Numbered from the stretch's first letter, positions 31,640 through 42,710 are shown. The stretch: 64,000 bases of DNA from Limnomonas spitsbergensis (GCA_037349105.1 JAYJMM010000025.1:620001-684000); one strand, 5' to 3'. Translations and numbers: made by a program. The notes: generated by a model not told the origin, from the letters alone.

Positions 31640-32480
31640 GTACAGGCAAGTGCGCCATGCGGCCCCACGCACTCCTGTGCATGTCGAAGGTGCCACTCGG
31701 GCAAGTGCACCATGCACTCCAGGAATGTGCGCCACATGTTTGTAATTTACGCCAAACACTCATTCAATACACCATGCACTCCTGCGCATGCACCCTTGTG
31801 CTGTATGGGCATGTGCGCCATGCTCACCAGGAAAGTGCCCCATGCACACCTCAAATGCGCCATGTTCTCCAGATAAAAGCACCGTGCTTTCTTAAGTTGC
31901 ACCATGTACTCCATCACTTGCCTTCGTGTGCACCATACACACCAGGACAATAGACCATGCACTCATCAAGTGGGCCATGCACTCCATGCAAGTCGAACAC
32001 TGCACTGCATGCGCACCATGGTAAACATTTGAGCGCCATTCTCTTCATGTGGGGTTAGCACTCCATGCATGTTGACCATGCACTCCGCATGTGCACCATG
32101 CAGTGAACGTTTGAGCGCCATTCACTCCTCATGTGAGTATGCACTCCATGCAAGTCTGCCATGCACTCCGCATGTGCACCACGCAGTGAATGTAAGAGCG
32201 TCATTCACTCCTCGTCTGGGGTATGTACTCCATGCACGGCAACCATGCACTCCATGCATGTTGACCACTCCGCTTGTGCACCATGCTGTGAAGTAGCAGT
32301 GCCATTCACTCCTCGTGTATGGTATGCACTCCATGCAGGTCAACCATATTCTCCATGTATGCTGACCATGCACTCCATGTGCACCATGCTGTGAACATTA
32401 TAGATTCATTACAATTTACTCTACATCTGTAGCGTGCACTCCTGCTCCTGCGCACGCTGTAATATGTCATACGGACAAGG
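31640..32480. repeat. Degenerate GCGCCATGCACTCC-type repeats
   Basis: ATGCACTCC, usually preceded by CC or GC, recurs more than a dozen times. From about 32060 to 32400 larger 80-105-bp units appear, built from GTGCACCATGC.GTGAA, GCCATTCACTCCTC and TATGCACTCCATGCA. No gene. Confidence 0.7.
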
Positions 32481-32710
32481 GCGCCATGCATACATGCACA
32501 TGCTACCAAACACCAGGAATGTGCTCCAATCACTGTTCCTATGGGCCAATCGCTCATTCTCATAAAGAACACAAGTGTTTATCACGATCCTCTCATGTTA
32601 GCACAATCCTGCATAACCTGCACCGTATCGTGCCGTATCGTGCTACCTTGGTAGTGCAATCCGGCTAATCCTGCGCCGCATGACGCCGTATCGTGCCGTA
32701 TCGTGCGACC

Positions 32711-35700
32711 ATGGATCCTCTTAACCTGAACCCTGAACCCTGTTGCAGCTCGTATGTTCCCTCACCTGAGACCTTCCTGCACCGGGTGGATGCGCGCGTC
32801 AAACAGGTATGGAGCATCGGGAGGGGGGGGGGGGGGGCGTTGCAATTACGCCGCAAATCATAAATCTTGTAAGTAATAATGTCATCTGCTCCTTCTCTCA
32901 GCTGTGGATGGTGACCTGTCCTTCATGATAACTAGGTCAACGCTGCTGGTGCATGTCTGAGTCACAATATTTGCAGGGTTGGAACTTATGTTTTTTTAAT
33001 ACCCCCCTCCTTGCACCCGTCCCTTCCCTCTCTTCAGTTGTGGCTGGTGGCAGTGTACTTCATGATAGCCAGGTCCACGCCACTGGCCCATTTTTAAGTC
33101 ACAATGGTTGTGGCCTCGTTGCACTTATGCTGTTTTATTTTACAAAATAACGCGACCCCCGTCCCCTCCTTTTCAGCTATGGCTCATCGCAGTATGCGCC
33201 ATGATAGCACAGTCCACGCCGCTGGTGCATGTCTCAGCCATAATGGTCACAGCCTCTTGGCAATCACGCTTTCAACAAGAATGCCACCTCCCCTTGCCCC
33301 GCCCCGCCCTCTCTACAGCTGTGGCTGGTGTGTCCTTGATGATCCCAAGGACCACCGCGCTGGTGCATGTCTCAAAAACTACATTTCCAGGCTTGGAAAG
33401 TTGTTTTTAATGTCCACCCCTTGCACCCGTCTCTTCTCTCTCTACAGCCGTGGCTGGTTGCGGTGTACATCATGATCACAGGGTCAATGCCGCTGGTGCA
33501 TGCCTCAAGCACAATCAAATGTCCATGACTCATGTCTCTCAATATTCTAGCTACAAGTATCACCCCCCCTTGCACCCAGCCCCTCCCTCTCTTCAGCTGT
33601 GGCTCCAGGCACTCTGCACTTTATGATAGCCAGGTCCTCGCCACTGGCGCATTTCCAAATCACAAGGTTGTGGCCTCGTAGCACTAATACAAAACCAAAT
33701 ATCGCCACCCCTTGATACCACCGTCCACTCCTCTTCAGCTATGGCTGCTCGAACTCGTCGAAGCATGCGCAATGATAGCGCGATCCACGCCGCTGGTGTA
33801 TGTCTCAGTCACAATGGTCAAAGCCTCGTGACACTCACCCTTTAGCCTAAGAATATACCACCTACCCTTGCCCCGCCTGCCCTCTCTACAGCCGTGGCAC
33901 CTGGGAGTGTACTTCATGATCCCCAGGTCCACTGCACAGGTCCATGTCTTAAACACAATGTTTGCAGGTTTGGAAACTTTTTTCCCCTTCAAATATCACC
34001 CCCCCTTGCACCCGTCCCTTCTCTCTCTACAGCTGTGTCTGGTGGCGGTTTACTTCATGATAGCTAGGTCTAAGCCGCGGGTGCATGTGTCAAACGCATG
34101 TGTCAAACGCATTTTTTGCAGGCTTGGAAAGTTTTTTACCCCCCCTCCCCCCTTGCACCCATCCCTTCCCTCTGTTCAGCTGTGGCTAGTGGCGGTTTAC
34201 TTTATGATCGCACGGTCCTCGCCGCTGGTTCGTGTATCGATTGCCGCAGTCGTGGCGCTGGCGTCAGTGGCAGTACTCCCTCCGCGGCTGTGGAAGTCAC
34301 AGCTGGGGCGCTTAGGTCTTCTGTGTGCACTCCTGATGACCATGACAGGTGGGAGGATTGGGATAAAAACACATGGCCAGCCTGCGGCCAGTTGCAGCTG
34401 GGGCGCTTAGGCCTGCTGTTTTCCCGCCTGATGACCTTGACAGGTGGGGGGCAGTGTTTAATTAAATACGGGTGAGGTCGGTAAGGGGATAGCGTTATAA
34501 TTTAATGCGTCAGAGGGTTTGAGGGTTTGTTTAATTAAGGGTTTGTTTCAGTGCGTACCAGGCCACCTTGGAGGTGCCGGCGGGCGGCCATTTCAAGGTG
34601 GGTTGGGACCAAAACCACTCGACCGGCCTGTGTCCAGTCACAGCCGGGGCGGTCATGTCTGCTGTTTGCCATTTTGATGACCATGATGGGTGGCGGGGGG
34701 CTGCCCTGTGTTCGTTTTATTAATTTGCACCCCAGGTGACCTTGTTGCCGTGAGGCCGCCTTCGGGTGGATTGGGATCAGATTGGGACTGGATTTTGCGA
34801 CCATAATATTCCGGGGGGGTGACTCCTTATTTCTGCAATCCAGCACAATACGGTGCATGCCAAGGCGGATTGTACCTACAAAAAAGCAGGATATGGAACA
34901 ATACGAAAGCCGCATTGTGCTACCAGCCTACCATACATCCATAATAGACGCGGGTGACTCGTTGGTTCTGGACTTTGGGTTCCTTGACAGGTGCTTGCTG
35001 CCCAGGCTTTGTTACAGTGCGCACCTGGCTCCCTTAGGGGAGCCACCGGGCAGCCACCTCTAGGTGAATTGGGACGGAAATACTTGAATGGCCTACGGTC
35101 AGTGACCCAAGCAGCTGGCCCCCCTGGCTGTAGGCCGCTTGACGTAGCTGAATTGTAGCTGAAGCACGATGAATTAAGCTAGGGTGCTGCATCTGCCGTG
35201 CCTGGTTTGGGTTGTAGCAATGATCCACACCCCACAGGAAGCGTAGTTGTATTCATTCTTTCTGCTATAAGGCATGACGGCAGGGGGGACACAAGTGGCT
35301 GTACTGGGGAGGGTGAGGGAGCAGTAGGCCTTTGGTCGCAGGCTGCAATGTAGCTGAAGTGTTGTGAAGTGTAGGTGAAGTGAAGCTGAAGTAGACGTTG
35401 GTACTACATCTGCCATGATTAGGTAGGGACATAGGAAGGATATATGCCCCACGGGAGGCGTAGTATGATTTATTTTCTGAAATAAGACAGGACGGCAGAA
35501 TGAAGAAAAGCGGCCTTGCTGGGGAGAGTTGTCGTTACAGATGCAACGCACACACACCCGCCTTCACCTTTTTCGAAAGGGCATCGCAGAGCGAACCGGA
35601 AGAGAGCAGGGAACCAGAATTTGAACCCTACAAGAGGTACAGCACCAGGGAGGGCAGCTAAAATCTGAATACAAAAGGCACAAAAGGGGCAGGCGAGTGG

Positions 35701-38535
35701 ATCGATGTTTCTTCTTCTAGCACCCTCCGCCTGCAGCTGGAAGAAAGAAGGATCAAATAAATCACAGGTGTCGGAAAGTCCACGGCATCAGCATGGATGT
35801 AGCATCGGTCCAGGGTGCCATGTTTCCACAACTCTTACGCCGCCCCGTGGTAACCCACCTAGTGCTACGGCCGGGTGGCTTTCGCAATCCAAGTCCCAGG
35901 GTTGATTGATTGATTAATTTGTTTTTTAGCCCCCCCATGGGGTGTAGTAAAATTTATTTCTATACAAAACCCTCCCAGTGGCTTATTTTCCATCCACGCT
36001 TTCTTTGTTACAGTAAGGCTATTTCACACATTTATTTACTTTCCTCCCACACTTTGTACGTCCCACCCAGGCCTATTCTCAGATGGCATCCCTCCGCTAC
36101 TTCAGCTGCGTGAGCCGCCTCAATCCCTGGGCCTGCTGGGCCTGCCTCCACCGCCGCCAACAGGCTACAAGTAAGTGTGACTTTGGCCAGGTGTAATGTG
36201 TGACACTATTCATGTACACTTTTGCAAAGTTTGTCCATACCAATTTGCGGCTGTGTGAGTACTTGTTGGCCGTGTGCCTTTCTTGTTCCTGCTTGCCTCT
36301 GCTCAGCTGTCGACAAGGGCCCCTCGCGCAACCGGATTGTTTTCTTTGTGTCAGCGTCTCAGGTTTCTACAGTTGGGCGGCCGGTCTCACACCTTGTTTT
36401 GTCCTAGCAAAGGGAAAGAATACCAACCATCCCAGCCGGAAGACCCTATTTGATGTCAGTTAATCGTGACAATGATTATAAACTCCCTCCTGACTCCTGA
36501 CAGCTTTTGCAGTGCTTTACGGCTGCAAGCTAACTCCCCCCTTGATAATCCTGCACCCTCCAAGCCTTGTCTCGTGCTCCTGCACCTTGATGCTGCAGCC
36601 ACGCTGTGTGGTTCAACACGGTCACTAAACGCCCCCATGGCAAGCATAATCCCACCTTGACATCCATGCTTTCACCCAGCTAGTGCTCTTGCTACTGTTC
36701 CCTGATGCTGCAACCACGCTGTGTTATATGACTCATATCATGACTCATTTGTAGTTCATCCCGGACAAAAAGCGCAGCCTCAACCTCAACGTCAGTGCAG
36801 GGGAACTCTCCCCTTGACACCCCATCTCTCACTTGCTCCAGCCCCCTCATGCTTCAGCTACGTCGTATTCCACGTGTGGTTCATCACGGTCACCAAGCGT
36901 AGCCTCAACCTCGCCCTCACTGCGGGTGCGCTCACCTTCACTGCGCTACAGTCGGCCAGCTTGTGCCTGGTCACCACTCCCGGGGAGGAGATGGCGGAGG
37001 GTCTGCGCTGGTGGCTAGCTCCTCTGCGACCCCTAGGAGTTCCAGTACAGGTGGGCAGGGGGTTGCGTTGACTCTGTTGCTCTTGCCTGGTCTCTCTCTC
37101 TCTCTTGCTCTCTCTCTGTCTCTAGATGCTGCAGCGTGTGTGTCCTGAAAGGAAATGGCGAGTCTGTTGCTGCTGTGGCCTTGCTTGCATTTACATGAGG
37201 CCATTTACCTCTCCACTTCTGCTCGCTGCCGCCCAGCCTGCAGGAAATGGCATTGACGATGCTGTTGCCGCCCTTCCTTCTCATGCATCCGGCCATTCAT
37301 CTCTCTCTGTCTAACCACTGTCACCCCATATGCATGTATGCCTGCAGGAAATTGCATTGAAGTTTTCTGTTATTTTCGCCCTGCCTACTCACGCACCTAG
37401 CCATTCATCTCTCTTGTGTCTAACCACTGTCGCCCCATCTGCATGTGTTTTTGCAGGAAATTGCGTTGACGCTGCTGCTGTCGTTGCGATTCATGTCTCT
37501 GGTATTTGAAGAGGTAGGTTTCTCACTTCTGCATTTTAGGGATGACGTCATAGGGTTCGGTTTTAGGGTCAAGGGTTTCAGGGACGATGTTTTAGGGTCC
37601 AGTTAAAGGGTTAAGGGTTTCAGGGATGACGTCATAGAGTTCAGCTGTTAACAAGGCTGACCCCCCTGATGTCACTGCCTTAAGATTCAGGTCTCTGATG
37701 TTTGCTGAAATGAGCTGCTTAATATTTCGGGTGTGTGGTGAAGGCTCCGGGGTTAATGCCTTCGTTTTGGAGGCTTAACAATACGCTAGGCCGGCGCTCA
37801 TGCAACCACTCGTCTTTGAAAATGTGGGGCTGTATGGGGTCCAGGGTTTCGGAGCTGGGGTTCAGGATTGTAAGGCCAGCCCTGAACCCTGTCCCCTCAG
37901 GTGCGCAACCTGTGCCTGGGTCTGGCTGCTCGGGGCGTCGACTGGGCGGCTCACGGCAATGTCGGCAGCCTGGCACTGATGGGTCGCCTGGCATCGCGTC
38001 TGTTTGGCAACCTGTTCCACAGGTGGGGTCCGAGTCTCAACTGTATCCAAATTAGTTACAATTAGATCCAAGCAGATCCAACTGGACCCAAATTAGTTCC
38101 AATTAGATCCAGCTTGGTTAGGGTTCCCGAGGCACTCCCGGGGTGGCTGGCAAGTGCGCCTATTTTGAACTTTGTGTTATTTTTCTTGTTGTTTGGTGGG
38201 TGAACTTGCTATCCTTTCTTTCCTCTAGTGCCTTCTCCCTTGACTGTCCTAGCTGACTTTTTTATTGCTGACGTGGCTGAGCTTCTTTTCAGTATGGCCC
38301 AGAGGTGTAACATCATTAACTGCGCCTATTGACAGCTCGGGCTCACATGGCCTCGTCCTCCCCTGCTGCCTGCAGGAGTGAGAGCATCGCTCAGGCCATG
38401 GTGGCGCGGGGATTTCAAGGGCCGGAGGGCCATACCATGTACATGACCCGCATCAACCGGACGTCTTGGTTGGCCAGCGGCGCGGCATTGATGTCGTTGC
38501 TGGCCTTCCTAGTCGTGTCCATGTATTACAGATAA
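32711..38535 (+). CDS. ABCI12: Plastid ECF/CbiQ-type transporter transmembrane protein ABCI12
   Basis: Exons 32749-32806, 34180-34348, 36071-36170, 36858-37050, 37457-37513, 37901-38022 and 38376-38535 (TAA) splice in consistent phases to 285 visible residues. This is the CbiQ/EcfT fold: YVPSPETFLHRVDARVKQ at the start, several hydrophobic helices, the conserved EIALTLLLSLRFMSLVFEE helix, and two coupling motifs, LAARGVDW and MVARGFQG, with which EcfT proteins contact their ATPases. It matches the plant plastid protein ABCI12 (At3g21580 family), including the SDGIPP loop. Role in the family: membrane component of an ECF-like ABC importer of the plastid envelope; its substrate is not settled. 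The N-terminal transit peptide is not located. An in-frame ATG at 32711 could start a short form, but an upstream exon is more likely. Confidence 0.9.
32880..34179 (+). repeat. Nine decayed copies of the ABCI12 second-exon start with its 3' splice site
   Basis: Units of about 135-150 bp each have a pyrimidine tract, CAG, then CTGTGGCTGGTGGCGGTGTA-like text. They begin at about 32902, 33038, 33175, 33318, 33448, 33597, 33739, 33892 and 34031, and the intact exon follows at 34180. Copies code for variants of LWLVAVYFMIARSTPLVHVS. Some hit stops within 10-20 codons and some stay open. A non-coding GGCTTGGAAAGTT block is shared between them. Confidence 0.9.
34349..36070. repeat. ABCI12 intron: copies of the exon end, then dispersed repeats
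   Basis: The exon end (CAGCTGGGGCGCTTAGG...GATGACC.TGACAG|GTGGG) recurs at about 34395-34450 and, weaker, 34637-34695. Two related blocks lie at about 35147-35270 and 35345-35475; both contain TAGCTGAAG, CATCTGCC(G/A)TG and CCCCAC(A/G)GGA(A/G)GCGTAGT. A family B-like piece is at about 35790-35880. No exon is seen between 34349 and 36070. Confidence 0.65.
36171..36857. repeat. ABCI12 intron with copies of the next exon start
   Basis: The start of the 36858 exon (CACGTGTGGTTCATCACGGT CACCAAGCG) is echoed at about 36605-36635 (GTGTGGTTCAACACGGTCAC) and 36751-36785 (GTAGTTCATCCCGGACAAAA AGCGCAGCCTCAACCTC). Each follows GATGCTGCA(G/A)CCACGCTGTGT or a similar lead. An open piece at 36310-36366 (VDKGPSRNRIVFFVSASQ) has acceptor and donor-like edges but does not keep the phase. 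Confidence 0.65.
37215..37456 (+). repeat. Two copies of the ABCI12 37457 exon start, about 110-bp unit
   Basis: TGCAGGAAATGGCATTGACG (37237) and TGCAGGAAATTGCATTGAAG (37345) are earlier copies of the true TTGCAG|GAAATTGCGTTGAC at 37457. They are linked by GCC(A/T).CCATTCATCTCTCT and GTCTAACCACTGTC(A/G)CCCC. They diverge within 10 codons. A (TC)n tract precedes them at 37088-37125. Confidence 0.85.
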
Positions 38536-38703
38536 CATATCCTGTGCTTTCGGACCATGGAGACAGGCAACAATGCTGAACCCGCTGCTGCTGCTGCTGC
38601 TGCATCTGCTCTTTGTTATGAACCTTTTGTTGTTCCTGCTGATGTCAATGACGCTACACCTCTGAGCCCTGCTCAAAAAGGCTCGGCCGCATGGGCGCCT
38701 AAC
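38298..38703. mobile_element. Remnants of the inverted-end element around the ABCI12 last exon
   Basis: 38298-38325 (GGCCCAGAGGTGTAACATCA) and 38642-38703 (TGTCAATGACGCTACACCTC to GGCCGCATGGGCGCC) match the right and left ends of the 176-436 element. They point away from each other and flank the last exon, so they are either two separate remnants or a broken copy. Confidence 0.5.
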
Positions 38704-39339
38704 TAAGGGCGCCAGAAAACGGTTCCTGCTAATGGGGAGGATTTTGCTGATGAGGGGCTTTTTGCACACCGTGAAGGTTTCACGAGGCACGATCTCGCTG
38801 TTAGGGGTGATGGTTTATTTCTAATCTTGCTCTGCTGGACTGTTTAATTTTAACATAATGCCTGCCGGTTGCACCTAGCGTCGGCCTGCCGGTCCCTCTT
38901 AGACACTGCCTACCAAGAACTCGGGTTGGCCTGGGTCGCTGGCACCTGTTGCATGCATCAAATGTAGAGATCGGTGACCTTATATAAGTTTCACCTATGA
39001 CCCAAATTTAATTTATGGGGCATTATTGGGCGCCTCCCCCGTAGATGCGTAGATGAAGTCATGCAGTCCTTTGCCCAGCATTGATGCAGCCATGGTACTC
39101 GACTCATTATGCTAATGGTACCTGTAATGGTACTTGACTCATGCTACTGACCTTATGCGAATCCACTCAAATAGATTCGGCCACAGATTTTTGTTTTTAG
39201 CTCCGGTTCTCTTCCGGATTTGAGGGAATATAAATACAGTATCGAAGATACCCTAGGATTGTGTAGGGTTTGTATGGTCCCGCAGGCAGCACTTGAGTGT
39301 GCATGTTGCCTGGTAAAGAAGCGGTCTGTAAGAGTCCTC
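38704..39339. other. ABCI12 3' flank, no gene seen
   Basis: Contains TTGCTCTGCTGGACTGTTTA, a trace of the family A end, and direct ATGGTACCTGTAATGGTAC repeats near 39113-39135. The TGTAA there fits the polyadenylation signal used by chlorophytes, but it lies about 0.6 kb from the stop, so I do not assign it. Confidence 0.35.
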
Positions 39340-39765
39340 TCCCGGTGGGGTTTGCTGCAAAGCTTCCAGAACATGCGAAGAGGGTGCATGTATCATCTTT
39401 GAGCTAGTCACCAGTGATTTTTTAGTCGGTACCGGGTACGACTCGTACCGAAATTCGGTATCGAACAATTATTGCGCTTGAGATCAATGCACTCGCTCGG
39501 TACCGAAAATGTCCCGATATACACCGACTACGAGCGGAAACAGCTGAGAATCGAGACTTTTCGCGCCTGCGCCCGGTGCTCGTTCCGAACATTTTAGTAC
39601 CCAACAATTCATAGCGGATATCACTAAAAAAATCATTGGGGGCATGTATCTTTGAGCTAGTCACCCTTGTGCCAATACAAATCATTTTGGTTAGGCTTGC
39701 CAGGTCTAGGCATGACAACGGCTAGTAGGGTCGGGTGCAGTTTGGGTCCCCATTGATTGACTCAG
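39340..39765 (+). mobile_element. Dispersed repeat family C, interrupted by a second element
   Basis: 39340-39412 plus 39642-39765 is collinear with the uninterrupted inverted copy at 44925-45080 (CCAGAACATGCGA, GGTGCATGTATC, TTTGAGCTAG, GGCATGACAACGGC, CCCCATT). The shared text is split by the insertion listed next. Confidence 0.75.
39413..39641. mobile_element. 229-bp inserted element with short inverted ends and duplicated flanks
   Basis: It begins AGTGATTTTTTAGTCGG and ends ATCACTAAAAAAATCATT, giving a 14-bp inverted terminus. The flanks carry the same 24-27 bases (GCATGTATC, TTTGAGCTAGTCACC) at 39386-39412 and 39642-39665. The interior is rich in GGTACCGA/TCGGTACC words. The empty site exists in the family C copy at 44925-45080. 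Confidence 0.7.
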
Positions 39766-39894
39766 AGTCTCAGAGGTGGCTGTTACGCGGCCTGAAAGGG
39801 GTGGCCTGATGCACACTGATTCGCATTTCGCACACTGATATATACATCATACAAGAAAACCAAAACACGCACTTCAGATTTCAGTCACCTGCCC

Positions 39895-40024
39895 ATGATT
39901 TCGTACTCATGCAAGCAAGGTCTCACATGCATGCATGCATGCATGTATGCATTTACCCAGGGTGTCACAATAGTCTCATACATGCATGTACCCAGGATGC
40001 CCCATGCATGCATATGTACCCAGG
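39895..40024. repeat. GCAT microsatellite and ATGCATGTACCCAGG repeats
   Basis: ATGCATGCATGCATGCATG at 39926-39946, then four imperfect units of ATGCATGTACCCAGG(A/G)TG. The units resume at 40256-40325 beyond the family A insertion, which shows that family A inserted into this array. Confidence 0.75.
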
Positions 40025-40255
40025 GTGAAGTTTGTGAAGTTTTTACAGTACATCAGAGCATCACATTTGATGCATGGGACATGTGCCCGTAAACCGGTAC
40101 ATGCACTTGATACACTAGGACAGAAAGCGAAAACCAGTGACACCCCTGGGCAAGCAACTAGCACGACCACGACAGTGGCATGGGAATGAACCCCATAGTG
40201 CAGAGGATAAGCCCCAGTAATAAAACATGACGTGGGTGCAAAAGAGTTCGGTTCA
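40025..40255 (-). mobile_element. Dispersed repeat family A, copy 4 (full length)
   Basis: Inverted relative to 16560-16794. It runs from GTGAAGTTTTTACAGTACAT to GGTGCAAAAGAGTTCGGTT, with all internal blocks present. It sits inside the ATGCATGTACCCAGG repeat. Confidence 0.75.
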
Positions 40256-40325
40256 GGGTATCACATGCATGCATGCATACACCCAGGATGTACCATACAT
40301 GCATGTACCTAGGATGCCTCATGCA

Positions 40326-41280
40326 ACCCCATAAGGCCCCTGGCAAAGCGTTTAACCACTTAAAACAATGTATAGGCTAGCGTCTCATCACTCAGTATTC
40401 GAAGCGTGCTGACATCCAAGGGCATGCTGATCCTTTAAATTTGAACCATTGCAAGGACAAGAGCTAAACGTGTCTTAAAATCATGGATCCCGCCCGGTCA
40501 ATAGTGTAGACAAAAAAACATGAAATCGTCCTCGTTGGCAGCTGGGAAGCAAAAGTCTGGTATTCATAACGCCTGTCACGAAAATACCGCGAAAATACTA
40601 GAAGATTCCAGAGTATTTAGCCAGGGGCACCATTTTTATCATTTCAAAGCATCTCGTTTCACAAAAAAAATGTTAATCACCGTGATTTGCCATCCAAGGG
40701 ATATGCCCTGGCTGTCCATGTTCATACTATGTCATCGAGACCTGCTGCAAATCTTAAAGTGCCACAAAATATATCAGTTGAGGGCAGCTGCCTAGGTGTC
40801 ACACTCTGTCAGGACGGCATCCGTCCACAACCCTAAACCCTTAACCTTAAATCCTGCACTCTGTCATGACGGCACCCATCCACCGCCCATACGCTCAATG
40901 TTGGACTCTGACACCGTAAAGGGGACTCAGTCACTCAGGTGTACCGTAAGACCGTGAGTCATACACCTTTAACAGGTAATATTTCCTGAAATTTTACAGT
41001 TCAAAAGATTTCTGGCATCATTGAAAGGCTGGCTGTCGCGGCCGTAAATCGCCCAACCCTGCATACACTATCTGGCCAGTAAAAATTATATGGACAATGT
41101 AAAGGTTTCACCCCTTCGGGTCGTTCGGTAGTTAGCCTGCCTGTTAGAATAGCATGCCTGCTAGCTCTGCGGTAGTTCACTCGAGAGGGCTGTGTTTAGA
41201 TGTGGGGCCTCTGCTTGAGAGACAAATGAGTCAGCAATTGCAGAAGCAAACACGAAATCTGAACAACATGAAATCTGAAA
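40326..41280. other. No gene seen
   Basis: A small duplication CACTCTGTCA(G/T)GACGGCA(T/C)CC at about 40802 and 40857, with CCCTAAACCCTTAACC between. Otherwise there is nothing I can name in 950 bases. Confidence 0.4.
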
Positions 41281-41968
41281 TACTGTAGAACCACTTTAGC
41301 TCCGCTCGTAATTAAATAATTATTGGGGTGCGCGGACATGGCTGCGCGCTAATATTAATTCAAAAATTGCCGCTGCGCGACGTGTCAGTCAGGTGCCCAA
41401 ACAATTATTTTGGGGGTGCGCGGTATGAATTAAAAACAGCACTTATTAAAAAATTTGGCGCGCTGGCGCGCGACTGTTTGATTCGACATCCGTTCAGGCA
41501 TCCTTGTCAAGTGTGCCCAAATAGCCCTGCATGGTAACACTACTGATGACTCAGATGAGCACTATTGGCTGAAAGTGCTGAACATTGACAGGATTCGGAC
41601 TGCAGACCTCAGGGTGGACTGCTAGGTTACGTAGTACCACTGAGCCCCCCGGGCCCAAACAGCCACACATTTCCTGAGGCTAGGAATCGGCGGAGGAGGG
41701 GGATGACGACTACGGTATGCGGGTCCTGCAAACATCAAACGAAGTTGTAACTGAGCTTGTCTGTACTGGCTGAAAGTGCTGCGCGGACGAAAATTTTAAT
41801 TATTTCCAGTGATGCGCGATGTTTAATTAAATTTCGTGCTGTGCGGCGTTAAATTAAATTAAAATTTCGTCGCTGCGCGACCGTTTTTTATATTCTTTTT
41901 GGGGTGCGCGGCCGAAAATTAAATTCTTTTTTTTTGGGGTGCGCGGAGCTTAAGTGGTTTTACGGTAA
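41281..41968. mobile_element. AT-rich inverted-end element with GGGGTGCGCGG motifs
   Basis: The ends are TACTGTAGAACCACTTTAGC and the inverse of GCTTAAGTGGTTTTACGGTA, both followed inward by (A/T)GCTCCGC. GGGGTGCGCGG and CGCTGCGCGAC words recur inside at 41333, 41415, 41833, 41872, 41901 and 41937, embedded in AATTAAATT-type sequence. A related element lies at about 46027-46535. No reading frame, so a non-autonomous element is likely. Confidence 0.65.
41581..41766 (-). mobile_element. tRNA-like insertion with 15-bp target site duplication
   Basis: Flanked by TGGCTGAAAGTGCTG at 41566-41580 and 41767-41781. On the minus strand GGCTCAGTGGTAC (41634-41646) fits a pol III A box, and GTCCGAATCC (41591-41600) fits a B box about 35 bases on. 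The cloverleaf is not convincing, so it is a tRNA-derived SINE or tRNA relic rather than a working tRNA. It is nested in the 41281-41968 element. Confidence 0.6.
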
Positions 41969-42089
41969 TATGGGACTACATACAGACTGCATGTCAGCCT
42001 TGCATGCAAGACCGTGAAGGAAAGATAAAGTGAGACTAGACAACCAGTGTCATATGTTGCAAGACTGGTCTTCCCCCTCGCAAGTATGA

Positions 42090-42430
42090 CCAGGGTTCCC
42101 TCTATATCCACACAAGAAGACTTTTTCTGCAATTCTAAGGACGTCAGTGAAAGCTTGCACATCACCAGGCTGGTTCTACATCCACCCATCCTTCCCGTTG
42201 CATCCACACAAAAGCCTTTTTGAACCCTATTCCAAGGATGGGGATGCAGCTTGCACATTGTCAGGAGGTTAGTTCTACATCCACCCATCCTTCCCATTAC
42301 ATCCACCCAGTAGCCCAAGGGTAGCCAAGGGTAGCCCTAAACCTTAACCCTAAACACTTAAACCTAAGCCCTAAACCCACCCAGTAGCCCAAGGGTGGTC
42401 AAAAGTTTCCAACCCTATTCCGAGGATGCC
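42090..42430. repeat. About 95-bp degenerate tandem repeat and CCCTAAA words
   Basis: TCTACATCCACCCATCCTTC occurs at about 42175 and 42271. CCCATTACATCCAC / CCGTTGCATCCACAC and CCTATTCC(A/G)AGGATG blocks also repeat. CCCTAAACCTTAACCCTAAA at 42331-42375 is an interrupted telomere-like run. No gene. Confidence 0.6.
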
Positions 42431-42464
42431 AGTGTAAGCAGTAGGCACATCATATCAGGCCATT

Positions 42465-42710
42465 TCTACATTCCGGCCAGAGGCCCTCGCAGATGCCCAA
42501 GGCATGGACGGCTGCGGGCTGCCACCTCTGCTGCCCAGCCGGGAACGCAGTAACGCACTAGCTGCGCCCAGGCACAGTATGCACCCGGCACCGTCTGTGG
42601 GCCACCGCCACCGCCGCCGCTGCCCAACTCCGACTGGATGCGATGTGTCCGAGCGTAGTAAGCGCCTGGTGCCAGGTACCCAGTTGCTTCCGGAATGAAG
42701 GGAGCGTGAA
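42465..42710 (-). CDS. GC-rich possible exon, doubtful
   Basis: On the minus strand a frame reads through YLAPGAYYARTHRIQSELGS, a Gly run and VPGAYCAWAQLVRYCVPGWA. Base composition is much more GC-rich than the surroundings, which would fit an exon or a promoter island. There are no decisive splice borders and no recognised domain. Confidence 0.2.

Noticed and set aside
36310..36366. Extra ABCI12 exon
   Set aside because: The borders look acceptable, but the reading frame that is protein-like does not match the phase of the neighbouring exons, and those exons join correctly without it.
41581..41660. Functional tRNA gene on the minus strand
   Set aside because: A- and B-box-like motifs exist, but the anticodon and acceptor stems do not pair convincingly.
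42331..42375. Telomere tract
   Set aside because: CCCTAAA words are few and interrupted; similar words are scattered through many introns here.
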